Shown here: piece after piece, positions 8,245-16,788 of the stretch
Numbering within the stretch: position 1 is the first letter of the stretch
How the letters are laid out: the number at the start of each line of letters is the position of its first letter
Source of the DNA: JBMYQA01 sp049600855
Lineage (GTDB): Bacteria > Bacteroidota > Bacteroidia > Cytophagales > Flammeovirgaceae
Reading direction: 5' to 3'
Assembly (NCBI GenBank): GCA_049600855.1
Contig: JBMYQA010000010.1
Coordinates: 1 to 48,065, forward strand
Length of the DNA: 48,065 nucleotides
Program-made: the position numbers and the translations under genes
The notes under the pieces: model-generated
What the model was told of the DNA's origin: nothing
What the model saw: the letters and a program-made list of their open reading frames with translations, nothing else
Database searches by the model: none

Positions 8245-9600
8245 ATGAAAACATTTAGACTTATTTGTACACTTGCCTGTTTAATTCTAGGGCCTTATGT
8301 AGTTGCCCAAGAAGGATATTCCTCGGCTTCATTGAGCATGAATCGAGCGAATGGCGTAACGACTCCCGATCAAGTGGTGGTCGAAGAATACTTAAACTAC
8401 CACAGGCATCAAATTCCGTTGCCAAGAGGAGTGGAAGAAGTCGCATTGAGTATTGATTATCAGCCATTGGACAATAAGCAGGTCATCATACAGGTGGGCA
8501 TTGCTACTAAAAAGTTGATTGATTACTCCAACATTCCACCAATTAATGTGGCACTCGTTATTGACCGCAGTGGTTCCATGCAGTCAGATGCTAAACTAGA
8601 GAAAGTGAAACGGGCATTATCAAAGTTCATCCAAGGCCTTCGTCCAAATGATTACATCTCGATTATTACCTATGAATCGGCAGCTCAAACGGTACTTTCA
8701 GCAAAGCAGGTCAGAACAATCGCCAACTTAGATCAGATGATACAAAGCATTTATGCAGGAGGCTCGACTAATTTGCACGGTGGGTTAATGCTGGGCTATC
8801 AAGAAGTACAGAAAAATTTTGACCCTGCTTATACCAATAAAGTCATTTTGCTAACTGATGGTATTGCAAATGTAGGCGAAACTAATCCTGAAAAAATAGT
8901 GAAACAATCGGGTTTCTATAATCGGGGGGGGATAGATGTATCGACCATTGGCGTTGGACGTGACCTCAACTTTTCTTTATTACAACAAATTTCCAAACAA
9001 GGCAGAGGTGATAACCACTTTGTGGGAAATAGCGAGGAAGACATTACCAAAGTGTTTGAAAATGAATTAGAAAGCCTGTTATCGCCGATTGGCAAAGAGG
9101 TGCAATTAGCATTGGAATACCCTGAGGAAATGGAACTGAAAAGTGTCTTGGGCTACAGTCCTACTTTTCAAGGGAGGCAGATTCAATTTCCATTGAATAA
9201 CATCAATAATGGTCTTACTCAGGTGTTTATACTGATTGGTGAGTGGAAGGGAAAACAAAAACCGTTAAACTTTCAAGCGCAATTGAATTACTTTTCTTGC
9301 GCGAAGCAAGCTAAAGCGACTGTTACTACCAGCGAAAAACTGAAATTAGCGCAAAGTTTTCGAAATGAAGAAGTGTTGAAGAATTATCAAATTGCACAAA
9401 TGGCTACGGCATTAAAAACAATGGCGCTTCATGCTTCTACAGGAAAGGCAAACGAAGCAGTAGCTACCATAGATGCCTCTTTAATGGAGTTAAAGGCAAC
9501 ATTTCCACACCTGCGAGACAACGATTTAATTCGAGTGCGTGATATCTTGTTAGCAAATCAAGGGAAGTTGAATCAATTCATGATGTCGAAAAATCGTTAA
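8245..9600 (+). CDS. Secreted von Willebrand factor type A domain protein (YfbK-like)
   Basis: From the ATG at 8245 the product has a signal peptide (MKTFRLICTLACLILGPYVVAQ); an ATG at 8221 would only lengthen it. A YfbK-type N-terminal segment (TPDQVVVEEYLNYHRHQIP) precedes the VWA domain, which has a complete MIDAS: DRSGS, then the Thr in GGSTNLHGG, then LLTDGIANVGETNPE with the metal-binding Asp. The MIDAS binds Mg2+ and a protein ligand; proteins of this type act in the envelope. The C-terminal 170 residues are a beta region followed by helices (NYQIAQMATALKTMALHAS). A terminator follows at 9627. Confidence 0.85.
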   Translation: MKTFRLICTLACLILGPYVVAQEGYSSASLSMNRANGVTTPDQVVVEEYLNYHRHQIPLPRGVEEVALSIDYQPLDNKQVIIQVGIATKKLIDYSNIPPINVALVIDRSGSMQSDAKLEKVKRALSKFIQGLRPNDYISIITYESAAQTVLSAKQVRTIANLDQMIQSIYAGGSTNLHGGLMLGYQEVQKNFDPAYTNKVILLTDGIANVGETNPEKIVKQSGFYNRGGIDVSTIGVGRDLNFSLLQQISKQGRGDNHFVGNSEEDITKVFENELESLLSPIGKEVQLALEYPEEMELKSVLGYSPTFQGRQIQFPLNNINNGLTQVFILIGEWKGKQKPLNFQAQLNYFSCAKQAKATVTTSEKLKLAQSFRNEEVLKNYQIAQMATALKTMALHASTGKANEAVATIDASLMELKATFPHLRDNDLIRVRDILLANQGKLNQFMMSKNR

Positions 9601-9626
9601 AATTGAGTGAAAGAATTGCTTTTTGG

Positions 9627-9661
9627 AGCCCAAATTGACTATCAGTTTGGGCTTATTTTTT
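9627..9661 (+). terminator. Rho-independent terminator after the VWA gene
   Basis: AGCCCAAA (9627-9634) pairs with TTTGGGCT (9646-9653) and is followed by a T-rich run. A second perfect 9-bp stem, GCTGATGCA (9663-9671) with TGCATCAGC (9682-9690), lies just beyond it. Confidence 0.8.
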
Positions 9662-9792
9662 AGCTGATGCAAGCACATGCATGCATCAGCTTGTGATTTT
9701 TGTGATCAATTTGTGGATAAGCCATGGAAATAACTATTAGATTAAAAGCCTTGCAAGGTTTTTGTGTTATATTTATCATATGGTTTTGTATG

Positions 9793-9956
9793 AGTGTTTA
9801 TCACGAATGGTTTATTTATGCAAAAATTTCACCTCTTTTTCCGTCTCTTGAATCATTAAAAAGTTTAAAGCCGTAAAGGATGCTGCACTTTTAATGATTC
9901 AACAACCGAAAAAATCACGAGATTTTTTCTATAACAAACCATTCGTAATAAACACT
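9793..9956. repeat. 164-nt imperfect foldback (long inverted repeat)
   Basis: The outer arms 9793-9816 and 9933-9956 match as inverted repeats at 22 of 24 positions. The inner arms 9848-9864 and 9887-9902 are inverted repeats differing by one inserted A. The 31- and 30-nt stretches between outer and inner arms are also partly complementary, so the whole segment can fold into one hairpin of about 70 bp with a 22-nt loop (9865-9886). No ORF lies inside and I see no target duplication. It may be a MITE-like foldback or a structured non-coding element in the leader of the SpoIIE gene. Confidence 0.65.
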
Positions 9957-10038
9957 AGTGATGTTCATCTATTTTGAAAAAAGGGAATCTGAATAGTTGC
10001 CCAATTTCCTTTTTAACTAAGCGCGCTCAAAGAATTAC

Positions 10039-12060
10039 ATGCGGAACATAGTTACTATCTTTTGTCTGTTTTTGGTCAACTCACTACTTGCACAATCTCC
10101 ACAGGAGGTAGGTGATTTGTTGATTCAAATTCCCAATAGTAACGATTCTGTGAAGGTAGAGCTGTTTAATAAACTAGCCGCACTACATATCAAAAAATCT
10201 CCCCAGCAAACGATCTTTTATGCTTCAGAGGCTGTAGAAATTGCCCAAGCAGCCAACCTCCAACTCGGATTGGCAAATGCATACTACAACCTTGGTATCG
10301 GTTACTTTTTTCAGGCGAGCTATCCCAAAGCCTTGGAGCCGTTCATGGAAGCCTATCACATTTACCAAAAGAAAGGCATGAAAATGAACATGGCTCAAGC
10401 ACAAAGCTTTATTGGTGGAGTACATTTGCGCCAGAAACAATACCAGCTTTCGCTTGAAAACTACGTGCAAGCCTTGAATATTTTTGAGGAAATGATGCTT
10501 TCGAGTCAGGTAGCTAAAATGAAAGTAAATATTGGCGAAATCTACCTCAGGCAAGGAGAGTTACAAATGGCTTTACGCTATGAACAAGAGGCCATAAAAA
10601 TTGCGGAACGCAAGGGGATGAAGTTGGAATTAGCCTATGCAAAAGGCATTATTGGACAAGTCTATGAGCAACAAGGCGTATGGAGAAAGTCCTTGTTATT
10701 TTTGCTCAGTGCGCTCTCTGAATTTAAAGTACACGAACATACCGATGCAAAGGCTGAGTACTCCATTTACGTAGCGCGTTTAGAACGGAAAATGGGAGAT
10801 TTAGAAAGTGCGGAAACTTTTGCCAAACAAGGTCTGGGTTGGGCACGCGACTTACAATCGAAACACTGGATGTTGTTGGCCTATGAAGAATTAGCCAGAA
10901 TTTATGAAGCAAAAGGCGATTACAAGGCCTCCGTGGATGCTTATAAAGTATATAATTTGTTTAAAGATTCTATTTTTAATGGAACAAATACCGCCTTGTT
11001 GTTAGACTTACAAGCCAATTTTGAAACGCAACAACAGCGGGTGCAGCTTAATTTACAAAAAGCTCAGATTGAGAAGTTAGAAGACCGAAGGAATTTTAGC
11101 ATTTTAATTGCTCTAGTTTTTATTCTGGCTTCATTGGGCTTAGCGTTTTCTTTTGGAAAGATTCGGCAAAAAAAGCGGCAGTTGGAGCAATCTCATAAAG
11201 CAATTGAAGAGCAAAATGAGGAAATCAAGAGGCAACGAGCAGCCATTGCCCAAAAAAATCAGGAAATTGAGAAGAAGAATCGAAATATCATGAGCAGCCT
11301 GCAATATGCAAAACGTATTCAGCGCACACTCATGCCTTCGGAAGAAGATGTATTGCACCAATTTGACGATGGATTCATTTTCCTCAAACCGCGCGATGTG
11401 GTGAGTGGTGATTTTTATTGGTTTGATATTGTAAACGACATTGATGGATCACAAAAGAAAATCATTGCAGCAGTAGATAGTACGGGGCATGGCGTTCCTG
11501 GCGCTTTAATGAGTATGATAGGCTTAGAACAACTGACCGAAATTGTAAATGTAGAGTGCATTCATTGTTCTGATTTGATCTTGAACCGATTGCATGCGGG
11601 TGTAGTCAATATTCTTAAGCAAAATTCGAGCAAGAATCAGGATGGAATGGACATGGCGATTTGTGTGATTGATGAGAAAAATAAAACCTTAGAGTTTGCT
11701 GGAGCTCGAAATGGCTTGTTTTATATTCAAAATGGGCAAGGACATTACCTGAGGGGAGATCGTAGGCCAATCGGCGGGGAGATTAGAAAAACAGAAGATG
11801 TCCGAACTTTTACCAAACATATCATCCCCCTAGAAGGAGAAATGTATTTTTACTTATTCTCAGATGGTTTCCAAGATCAATTTGGAGGGCGTGAAAAACG
11901 AAAATATTCTCCTAGACGCTTTCGTGAATTGCTCTTAACCATTCATCAGCACCCGATGGAAGAACAACATCAAGTGTTAGCCACAGAACTGAATCAGTGG
12001 ATGCTTACAGGAGATGAAGAACAAATCGACGACATCTTAGTGCTTGGATTTCGCGTTTAA
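10039..12060 (+). CDS. TPR-containing membrane-anchored SpoIIE/PP2C-type serine phosphatase
   Basis: Domain order: signal peptide (residues 1-19), an array of about six tetratricopeptide repeats (about 40-330, for example ANAYYNLGIGYFFQASYPKA), one membrane helix (FSILIALVFILASLGLAFSF, about 352-371), a long coiled coil (375-425), and a SpoIIE/PP2C catalytic domain. In the last, GDFYWFD and AAVDSTGHGVPGALMSMIG carry the metal-binding acidic residues and FSDGFQDQFGG gives the late Asp. The periplasmic TPR sensor probably controls the cytosolic phosphatase, which dephosphorylates anti-sigma-antagonist-type proteins. The next gene starts 12 bases downstream, so an operon is likely. Confidence 0.9.
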   Translation: MRNIVTIFCLFLVNSLLAQSPQEVGDLLIQIPNSNDSVKVELFNKLAALHIKKSPQQTIFYASEAVEIAQAANLQLGLANAYYNLGIGYFFQASYPKALEPFMEAYHIYQKKGMKMNMAQAQSFIGGVHLRQKQYQLSLENYVQALNIFEEMMLSSQVAKMKVNIGEIYLRQGELQMALRYEQEAIKIAERKGMKLELAYAKGIIGQVYEQQGVWRKSLLFLLSALSEFKVHEHTDAKAEYSIYVARLERKMGDLESAETFAKQGLGWARDLQSKHWMLLAYEELARIYEAKGDYKASVDAYKVYNLFKDSIFNGTNTALLLDLQANFETQQQRVQLNLQKAQIEKLEDRRNFSILIALVFILASLGLAFSFGKIRQKKRQLEQSHKAIEEQNEEIKRQRAAIAQKNQEIEKKNRNIMSSLQYAKRIQRTLMPSEEDVLHQFDDGFIFLKPRDVVSGDFYWFDIVNDIDGSQKKIIAAVDSTGHGVPGALMSMIGLEQLTEIVNVECIHCSDLILNRLHAGVVNILKQNSSKNQDGMDMAICVIDEKNKTLEFAGARNGLFYIQNGQGHYLRGDRRPIGGEIRKTEDVRTFTKHIIPLEGEMYFYLFSDGFQDQFGGREKRKYSPRRFRELLLTIHQHPMEEQHQVLATELNQWMLTGDEEQIDDILVLGFRV

Positions 12061-12072
12061 GTTTAATAAACA

Positions 12073-13062
12073 ATGGGAGGCAATTTATTTAAGTTAGGGC
12101 GCTTGCCACAGGCCCAATACCAAAAAATTGAAGAAGAGTTGTGCAGGTACCTGAACCGCAAATTTGGAGCACATTACCGTATTCCCCGTTATTATGCCGA
12201 TAAGCCTGACTTTGGCGATATGGATATTGTAGTCTCCGAAGCGGCGATAAAGGAAGATTGGCAGCAAACGAAGCAGGAGCTTGTTCAAGAGCTAGGGCTA
12301 ACGCAATACAAGTCTGTAGGCGCAGTCTTTAGCACCGTATATCAAGACTTTCAAGTCGATTACTTTATCAGAAAAGCCGAATACTTTGAAAGTACCTATC
12401 ATTTTTTATCCTTTAATGACATTGGAAATTTGATTGGCCGCATTTTCAAAAAGTTTAATCTGAAATATGGCGAACAAGGTTTGATTTATGTATTTCGCAG
12501 AGCGGATGATCATTATGTAAAAGACATTCCCGTCAGTGTGTATTTCCAAAAAATATTCACCTTTCTCCAGTTAGATTATGAAAAGTGGGAAAAAGGTTTT
12601 GCGAATAAACGAGAAATGTTCGATTGGGTGGTTGCTTCGCCTTATTTTTCGGTAACGCCCTACCAAAAATTAAGTGCCACTATGGAGAAACGCGTGCGGG
12701 ATCGTCCTACCATTAAAGCATTTATTGATTACCTAGCAGAACAGCGTATTGACCAAACCTATGATTTTTTAGAGCGCGATGCGTACATTCCCCAAATTGC
12801 TGCATTTTTCCCTGAAGCCAATTTAATCGCACAAATTGAAGCAGAAAAAGAGCGCGAAGCTTATGCAAATGCGATTCGTGAAAAGTTCAATGGCAAGTTA
12901 GTCATGCAGCTTATTCCCAAGTTGCAGGGCAAAGCATTAGGGCTATTTATCAAAGATTTCCGCGATCAGTTTGAAAACCACGAGCAGGCTTTTTACGAAG
13001 CTACAGCACAAGAAATCCAGCAGTGGATTGTAGCATTTTATGAGCGTTGGAAGGAGAAATAA
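12073..13062 (+). CDS. Predicted nucleotidyltransferase-fold protein
   Basis: The N-terminal third has the look of a nucleotidyltransferase palm: helix EELCRYLNRKFG, then KPDFGDMDIVV, whose D49 and D51 would be the metal-binding pair of a GD-x-D motif, and later FQVDYFI as a possible third acidic strand. The rest (about 130-329) is helical and charged. Members of this fold transfer nucleotides to RNA, proteins or small molecules; no substrate can be inferred. It follows the SpoIIE phosphatase gene by 12 bases, so shared transcription is likely. No signal peptide is present. Confidence 0.6.
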   Translation: MGGNLFKLGRLPQAQYQKIEEELCRYLNRKFGAHYRIPRYYADKPDFGDMDIVVSEAAIKEDWQQTKQELVQELGLTQYKSVGAVFSTVYQDFQVDYFIRKAEYFESTYHFLSFNDIGNLIGRIFKKFNLKYGEQGLIYVFRRADDHYVKDIPVSVYFQKIFTFLQLDYEKWEKGFANKREMFDWVVASPYFSVTPYQKLSATMEKRVRDRPTIKAFIDYLAEQRIDQTYDFLERDAYIPQIAAFFPEANLIAQIEAEKEREAYANAIREKFNGKLVMQLIPKLQGKALGLFIKDFRDQFENHEQAFYEATAQEIQQWIVAFYERWKEK

Positions 13063-13068
13063 AAACAA

Positions 13069-13096
13069 GTTGTTCGTAGCATATACTACGAACAAC
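13069..13096. terminator. Bidirectional terminator hairpin between convergent genes
   Basis: A perfect 11-bp stem, GTTGTTCGTAG (13069-13079) with CTACGAACAAC (13086-13096), has a 6-nt loop. It sits in the 63-base gap between the convergent nucleotidyltransferase-like and SPFH genes. Confidence 0.75.
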
Positions 13097-13125
13097 CTAT
13101 TTACTTTAGTTTGAATAGCTGTTCC

Positions 13126-13917
13126 TTAAGGCATCGCTTTCGCAAAAGACGTAGGATCTAGCATGAAAGGCAGTTTTCCATTGTAGAAAATGATTTTACT
13201 ATTCGGAGAAAGTGATAACTCTTTAAATGTTTCTAGTGCTCTAAATTGCAGTACTTTATCGGTTAATCCCTCATTTAAAATCATTTGTGAGTTTCGGATA
13301 CCCTCTGCTTCAATTTTTTTACGCTCAGCTTCTTGTCTTTCGCGCTGTAACACAAATTCCATTCGTTGCGCTTCTTGTTCCGCAGCGAGTTTGCTTTCGA
13401 TGGCAGCAGATAAGGATGCAGGTAATACAATGCGTTTCATCAATACGGATTCAATAATAAAACCCTTTTTGCCAATGACACCCATCATTTGTTTTTTAAC
13501 CTCATCTTCAATAATAGCTCTTTGGCCGGTGTGCATGTCTTTGGCCATAAATCGGGCACTTACATCAGCTAAGGCAGATCGAAAAACGGGGGCAATTAAA
13601 TCGCGCTCATAGTTTAAGCCAACTTCGCGAATAATATCTTCTACTTTTTCTTGCTTGATTCGGTAAAGGATAGCCATTTCTGAGCGAATGGTTAATCCCT
13701 CCTTGGATGGAATATCCAAGTTGATCTTCATGTTGATGTTTCGGATGGGGACTTTCAAGTAAGTGGATATGAATGGATTGTGTACATAAGCACCTGCGCC
13801 AATCACTTTTCCACGGAGCGTTCCTAATTTCTGTTTAACGGCTACTTCATCGGGCCTAACCACGGCACAACTACTCATTAAACCTACAGTGACTAATAGA
13901 ATTAATAGACTTCGCAT
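13126..13917 (-). CDS. SPFH/Band 7 (prohibitin-like) lipoprotein
   Basis: The N-terminus MRSLLILLVTVGLMSSC is a lipoprotein signal with a lipobox Cys. The SPFH domain spans about residues 25-190: VRPDEVAVKQKLGTL, then VPIRNINMKINLDIPSKEG, then EVGLNYERDLIAPVFRSAL. A coiled-coil tail rich in Glu/Arg/Lys (AAEQEAQRMEFVLQRERQEA) follows. SPFH proteins form large rings that scaffold membrane domains or protect proteases. A lipid anchor instead of a membrane helix implies a periplasmic-facing scaffold. It is transcribed alone, bounded by terminators on both sides. Confidence 0.88.
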   Translation of the reverse strand: MRSLLILLVTVGLMSSCAVVRPDEVAVKQKLGTLRGKVIGAGAYVHNPFISTYLKVPIRNINMKINLDIPSKEGLTIRSEMAILYRIKQEKVEDIIREVGLNYERDLIAPVFRSALADVSARFMAKDMHTGQRAIIEDEVKKQMMGVIGKKGFIIESVLMKRIVLPASLSAAIESKLAAEQEAQRMEFVLQRERQEAERKKIEAEGIRNSQMILNEGLTDKVLQFRALETFKELSLSPNSKIIFYNGKLPFMLDPTSFAKAMP

Positions 13918-13982
13918 GGTATATATATTTTAAATGGTGAACTAATTAATGGTATGCGAATATAAATAAATTTGACATAAAA

Positions 13983-14049
13983 GTCAATTGAATTGACATT
14001 TAAAAGTCGTCAAATCTTACATGTATAAAAAAATATTTCATACATGTAA
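13983..14049 (-). promoter_or_regulatory. Palindrome cluster upstream of the SPFH gene
   Basis: GTCAATT-G-AATTGAC (13983-13997) is a perfect 15-bp palindrome. Further up lie two copies of the self-complementary octamer TACATGTA (14018-14025 and 14041-14048), 23 bases apart start to start, inside a larger perfect inverted repeat (14017-14026 with 14040-14049). Direct repeats of TTGACAT plus AAAAGTC overlap the first palindrome. Placement 65-130 bases upstream of the start fits operators. Confidence 0.4.
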
Positions 14050-14121
14050 CGTTTTGTGTTAGGGCTGTGGGTTTTTGAGTCGGAAAAGCGGACAAAAGAA
14101 CTAAGCGGCTATAAAATAAAA

Positions 14122-14148
14122 GGAGCTGCCTCTTTCAGAAACAGCTCC
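14122..14148 (-). terminator. Rho-independent terminator after the HdrB-like gene
   Basis: GGAGCTG (14122-14128) pairs with CAGCTCC (14142-14148). Read on the minus strand, the stem is followed by a T-rich run, just past the stop at 14174. Confidence 0.7.
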
Positions 14149-14173
14149 CAGTGTACGATTTATCAGTAATGAA

Positions 14174-14965
14174 CTACAAGCCATTCGTCTCAGCTATAAT
14201 CTCAGCTAAGTCCATTACTTTAACATCTTTCTCCTTCTCTTTGTTTTTAACTCCATCACTAAGCATGGTCATACAGAACGGACAAGCGGCTGCAATTACC
14301 TTAGCTCCTGTTTGTAAAGCTTGCTCGGTACGAGCGATATTCACCTCTTTGCTGCCTGGTTCTGCATCTTTAAACATTTGAGAACCACCTGCTCCACAAC
14401 ACAAACCATTCTTTTTGCTTTTGCGCATTTCAACTAAATCTGCATCAAGCGCTTCTAACACTTTTCGTGGCGCTTCATAGATGTCGTTAATTCGACCTAG
14501 ATAGCAAGAATCGTGGTAAGTGATTCGTTTTCCTTTGAAATCTCCCCCTTCTTTCACTTTTACGCGTCCACTGTCAATGAGCTCTTGCAAAAACGCAGAA
14601 TGGTGTACCACTTCGTATTTTCCACCGAGTTGTGGGTATTCATTTTTGATGGTATTGAAACAATGTGGGCAAGCGGTAACAATTTTCTTAATATTATAGC
14701 CATCCAATAGTTGAATATTCGTCATGGCTTGCATTTGGAATAAGAATTCATTTCCTGCTCTTCGTGCAGGGTCTCCTGAACAAGCTTCTTCAGGACCTAA
14801 AACGGCAAACTTTACACCTACCGCATTTAATATCTTTACAAAAGATTTCGTGACACGCTTGTAACGCTCATCGTAAGAGCCTGCACATCCTACCCAAAAT
14901 AGTACTTCAGGACTTTCGCCTTTTTCGGCCAGATCGGCCATTACTGGAACTGTATTTTCACTCAT
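14174..14965 (-). CDS. HdrB-like CCG-domain iron-sulfur protein
   Basis: Two cysteine-rich CCG domains are visible. The first has CAGSYDERYKRV, EEACSGDPARRAGNE and ACPHCFNTIKNEYP; the second has YHDSCYLGR, LCCGAGGSQMF and AACPFCMTMLSDG. These motifs bind the unusual cuboid iron-sulfur clusters of heterodisulfide reductase subunit B and related oxidoreductases. With the upstream membrane-bound 4Fe-4S protein it should form an electron-transfer complex at the cytoplasmic membrane. The 82-base gap and shared direction indicate one operon. The electron donor and acceptor are unknown; Bacteroidota do not make coenzyme M, so a heterodisulfide substrate is unlikely. Confidence 0.9.
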   Translation of the reverse strand: MSENTVPVMADLAEKGESPEVLFWVGCAGSYDERYKRVTKSFVKILNAVGVKFAVLGPEEACSGDPARRAGNEFLFQMQAMTNIQLLDGYNIKKIVTACPHCFNTIKNEYPQLGGKYEVVHHSAFLQELIDSGRVKVKEGGDFKGKRITYHDSCYLGRINDIYEAPRKVLEALDADLVEMRKSKKNGLCCGAGGSQMFKDAEPGSKEVNIARTEQALQTGAKVIAAACPFCMTMLSDGVKNKEKEKDVKVMDLAEIIAETNGL

Positions 14966-15047
14966 AACTTGAGATTTAGGTCTTTCAAAATAATTACCCT
15001 AACAGGGGGAATGTATCAAGTATGCGTACTTGAAGTTTAATGAAGGC

Positions 15048-16433
15048 TTATGCCTCATCGGATTTAGCAGCCTCAGCCGCTAACTCATCTGCCCAATTAA
15101 AGCGATCTGAGGCAGAGAATGCCCAAGGGGCGAAGTTGTTCTCAATATTTTGGAACATCATATTCCAAGATTGTGGAGTATCTGACTCTTCCATAGCAAC
15201 GTATCGTCTCATTTTCAAGATGATATCCAATGGGTTGATACTTACAGGACAAGCTTCTACACAGGCATTACACGTAGTACACGCCATCAACTCTTCCTTA
15301 GTGATGTAATCGCCATAAAGCTTTTTACCATCATCCTTAAATTCTCCATTTTCATCGATATTGATACCGTACTCTTCTACGCGATCACGGGTATCCATCA
15401 TGATTTTCCGAGGCGATAACTTTTTGCCTGTTTGGTTGGCAGGACATTCAGCAGTACAGCGTCCACATTCGGTGCAACTGTAAGCATCCATCAAGTTTTT
15501 CCAAGTAAGGTCAGTGACTTCTTTAGCACCAAAACTTGGGAATTCATCTTCGGCGCCTCCACCATCATCTTCTAGCTCACCCATCATAATTTTTACCTCT
15601 TTGGTAACTTCTGGCATGTTCTCAATCTCACCACGAGATTTCAAATCCATGTAATAGGTGTTGGGGAAGGCTAACAAAATGTGTAAGTGTTTCGAATAGG
15701 TTACATACACGGCAAATCCGAAAATCCCAACAATGTGTAACCACCATGCTGCTCGTTCTAAGAAGATCAAGGTATACGTGTTGAACCCTTCGTAAAGTGG
15801 AATCAAAAATTGACTGATTGCAAATGTGCCAACTACTGGATAGTGATCTTTAACAAATGCATTTTCTTCAATACGAGTTTGGAGAATACTGTCTGTAGCA
15901 TTCATCGTTAGCAGGAAGAACATCAACACAATTTCCCACACCAAGATGATATTCGCATCTAAAAAAGCCCATCCTTTCATTTCATCTTTGTGAAAACGAG
16001 GGATTTTGAGCGAGTTTCTTCTCAAGAAGAAAATCACACAGGAGACCACTACCGTAAAAGCCAGTATCTCGAAGAAATTAATGAGTACAGGGTATAAACT
16101 TCCTAATACTCCTGAAAACATACGGTGAGTACCAAAAATGCCATCTAAAATAATTTCGAGCACTTCAATATTCACAATCAAGAAACCTGCATAAACGGCA
16201 AAGTGTAATAAACCAACGAGGGGTTTATCAAACATTTTCTGTTGCCCAAAGGCGAGCATGAGCATTTTTTTCATGCGTTCCCCTTTGCTAGCTGGATCAA
16301 TGCCTCCAATTGGCTTACCTAATAAAATATTACGCTTAATAAACTTGATGCGGCCGACTAGTAAGATGCTTACGGCAGTCAACGCTCCTAAAAAGCATAA
16401 GATTTGAAATAAAGTAACAGCTATTTGTGCCAT
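15048..16433 (-). CDS. Membrane-bound HdrC-like 4Fe-4S dicluster protein
   Basis: The N-terminal 250 residues hold about five membrane helices (for example LFQILCFLGALTAVSILLVG and LLHFAVYAGFLIVNI), a NarI/DsrM-like cytochrome-b-type membrane part. The cytosolic C-terminal half carries two ferredoxin motifs, CTECGRCTAECP (about 320) and CTTCNACVEACP (about 391). This fuses the membrane and HdrC modules that in other systems are separate. It should pass electrons between a quinone or membrane partner and the HdrB-like protein encoded downstream. The pair is widespread in Bacteroidota; its physiological role is not settled to my knowledge. Confidence 0.88.
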   Translation of the reverse strand: MAQIAVTLFQILCFLGALTAVSILLVGRIKFIKRNILLGKPIGGIDPASKGERMKKMLMLAFGQQKMFDKPLVGLLHFAVYAGFLIVNIEVLEIILDGIFGTHRMFSGVLGSLYPVLINFFEILAFTVVVSCVIFFLRRNSLKIPRFHKDEMKGWAFLDANIILVWEIVLMFFLLTMNATDSILQTRIEENAFVKDHYPVVGTFAISQFLIPLYEGFNTYTLIFLERAAWWLHIVGIFGFAVYVTYSKHLHILLAFPNTYYMDLKSRGEIENMPEVTKEVKIMMGELEDDGGGAEDEFPSFGAKEVTDLTWKNLMDAYSCTECGRCTAECPANQTGKKLSPRKIMMDTRDRVEEYGINIDENGEFKDDGKKLYGDYITKEELMACTTCNACVEACPVSINPLDIILKMRRYVAMEESDTPQSWNMMFQNIENNFAPWAFSASDRFNWADELAAEAAKSDEA

Positions 16434-16743
16434 AAAGAAAGATTAAGGTAATTCGTTTTTCTGCAAACTGGTTGTTGTGGCTTTCATACATTGCATGCAT
16501 GTTGACTCATGGTAGTAGTGGCTTATTGACTCACTACTTTTCGTATTTTTGGCGATACTAAAATAAAAGATTTTAATCACTTTTATTCTGTTATTTTGTA
16601 TGCATGCATAACAATAAACGCTAATATACAAGATGAATTGCGAAAATATCAATCGTTTGCAAACTGAAATGTTTATTTTCTTGATAGAAATGAGGGAATT
16701 TGGAATGGTTCTAAATTAAAATAAAGTGAATTAGTAATACTCG
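16434..16743. other. Intergenic region upstream of the iron-sulfur operon
   Basis: There is no convincing gene. It holds two GCATGCAT-containing sites (about 16492 and 16600), an inverted pair GTAGT/ACTAC around 16510-16532, and AT-rich sequence. It must contain the minus-strand promoter for the HdrC-like gene, but no exact TAnnTTTG box is seen. A 69-codon minus-strand ORF here has no family signature and unusual composition and is left out. Confidence 0.4.
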
Positions 16744-16778
16744 AAAAATAAGCGACCGCAAATCGGGGAGTTATTTTT
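16744..16778 (-). terminator. Terminator at the end of the M28 peptidase operon
   Basis: AAAAATAA (16744-16751) and TTATTTTT (16771-16778) flank an inner CGA/TCG pair, giving a stem with a T-run when read on the minus strand, 11 bases past the stop at 16789. Confidence 0.6.
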
Positions 16779-16788
16779 TGAGGATTAC

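Noticed and set aside
16443..16652. 69-codon minus-strand ORF upstream of the HdrC-like gene
   Set aside because: It covers the region that must hold the promoter, has no recognisable motif, and its composition (many Ser, Ile, Tyr, Lys) looks like translated AT-rich spacer.
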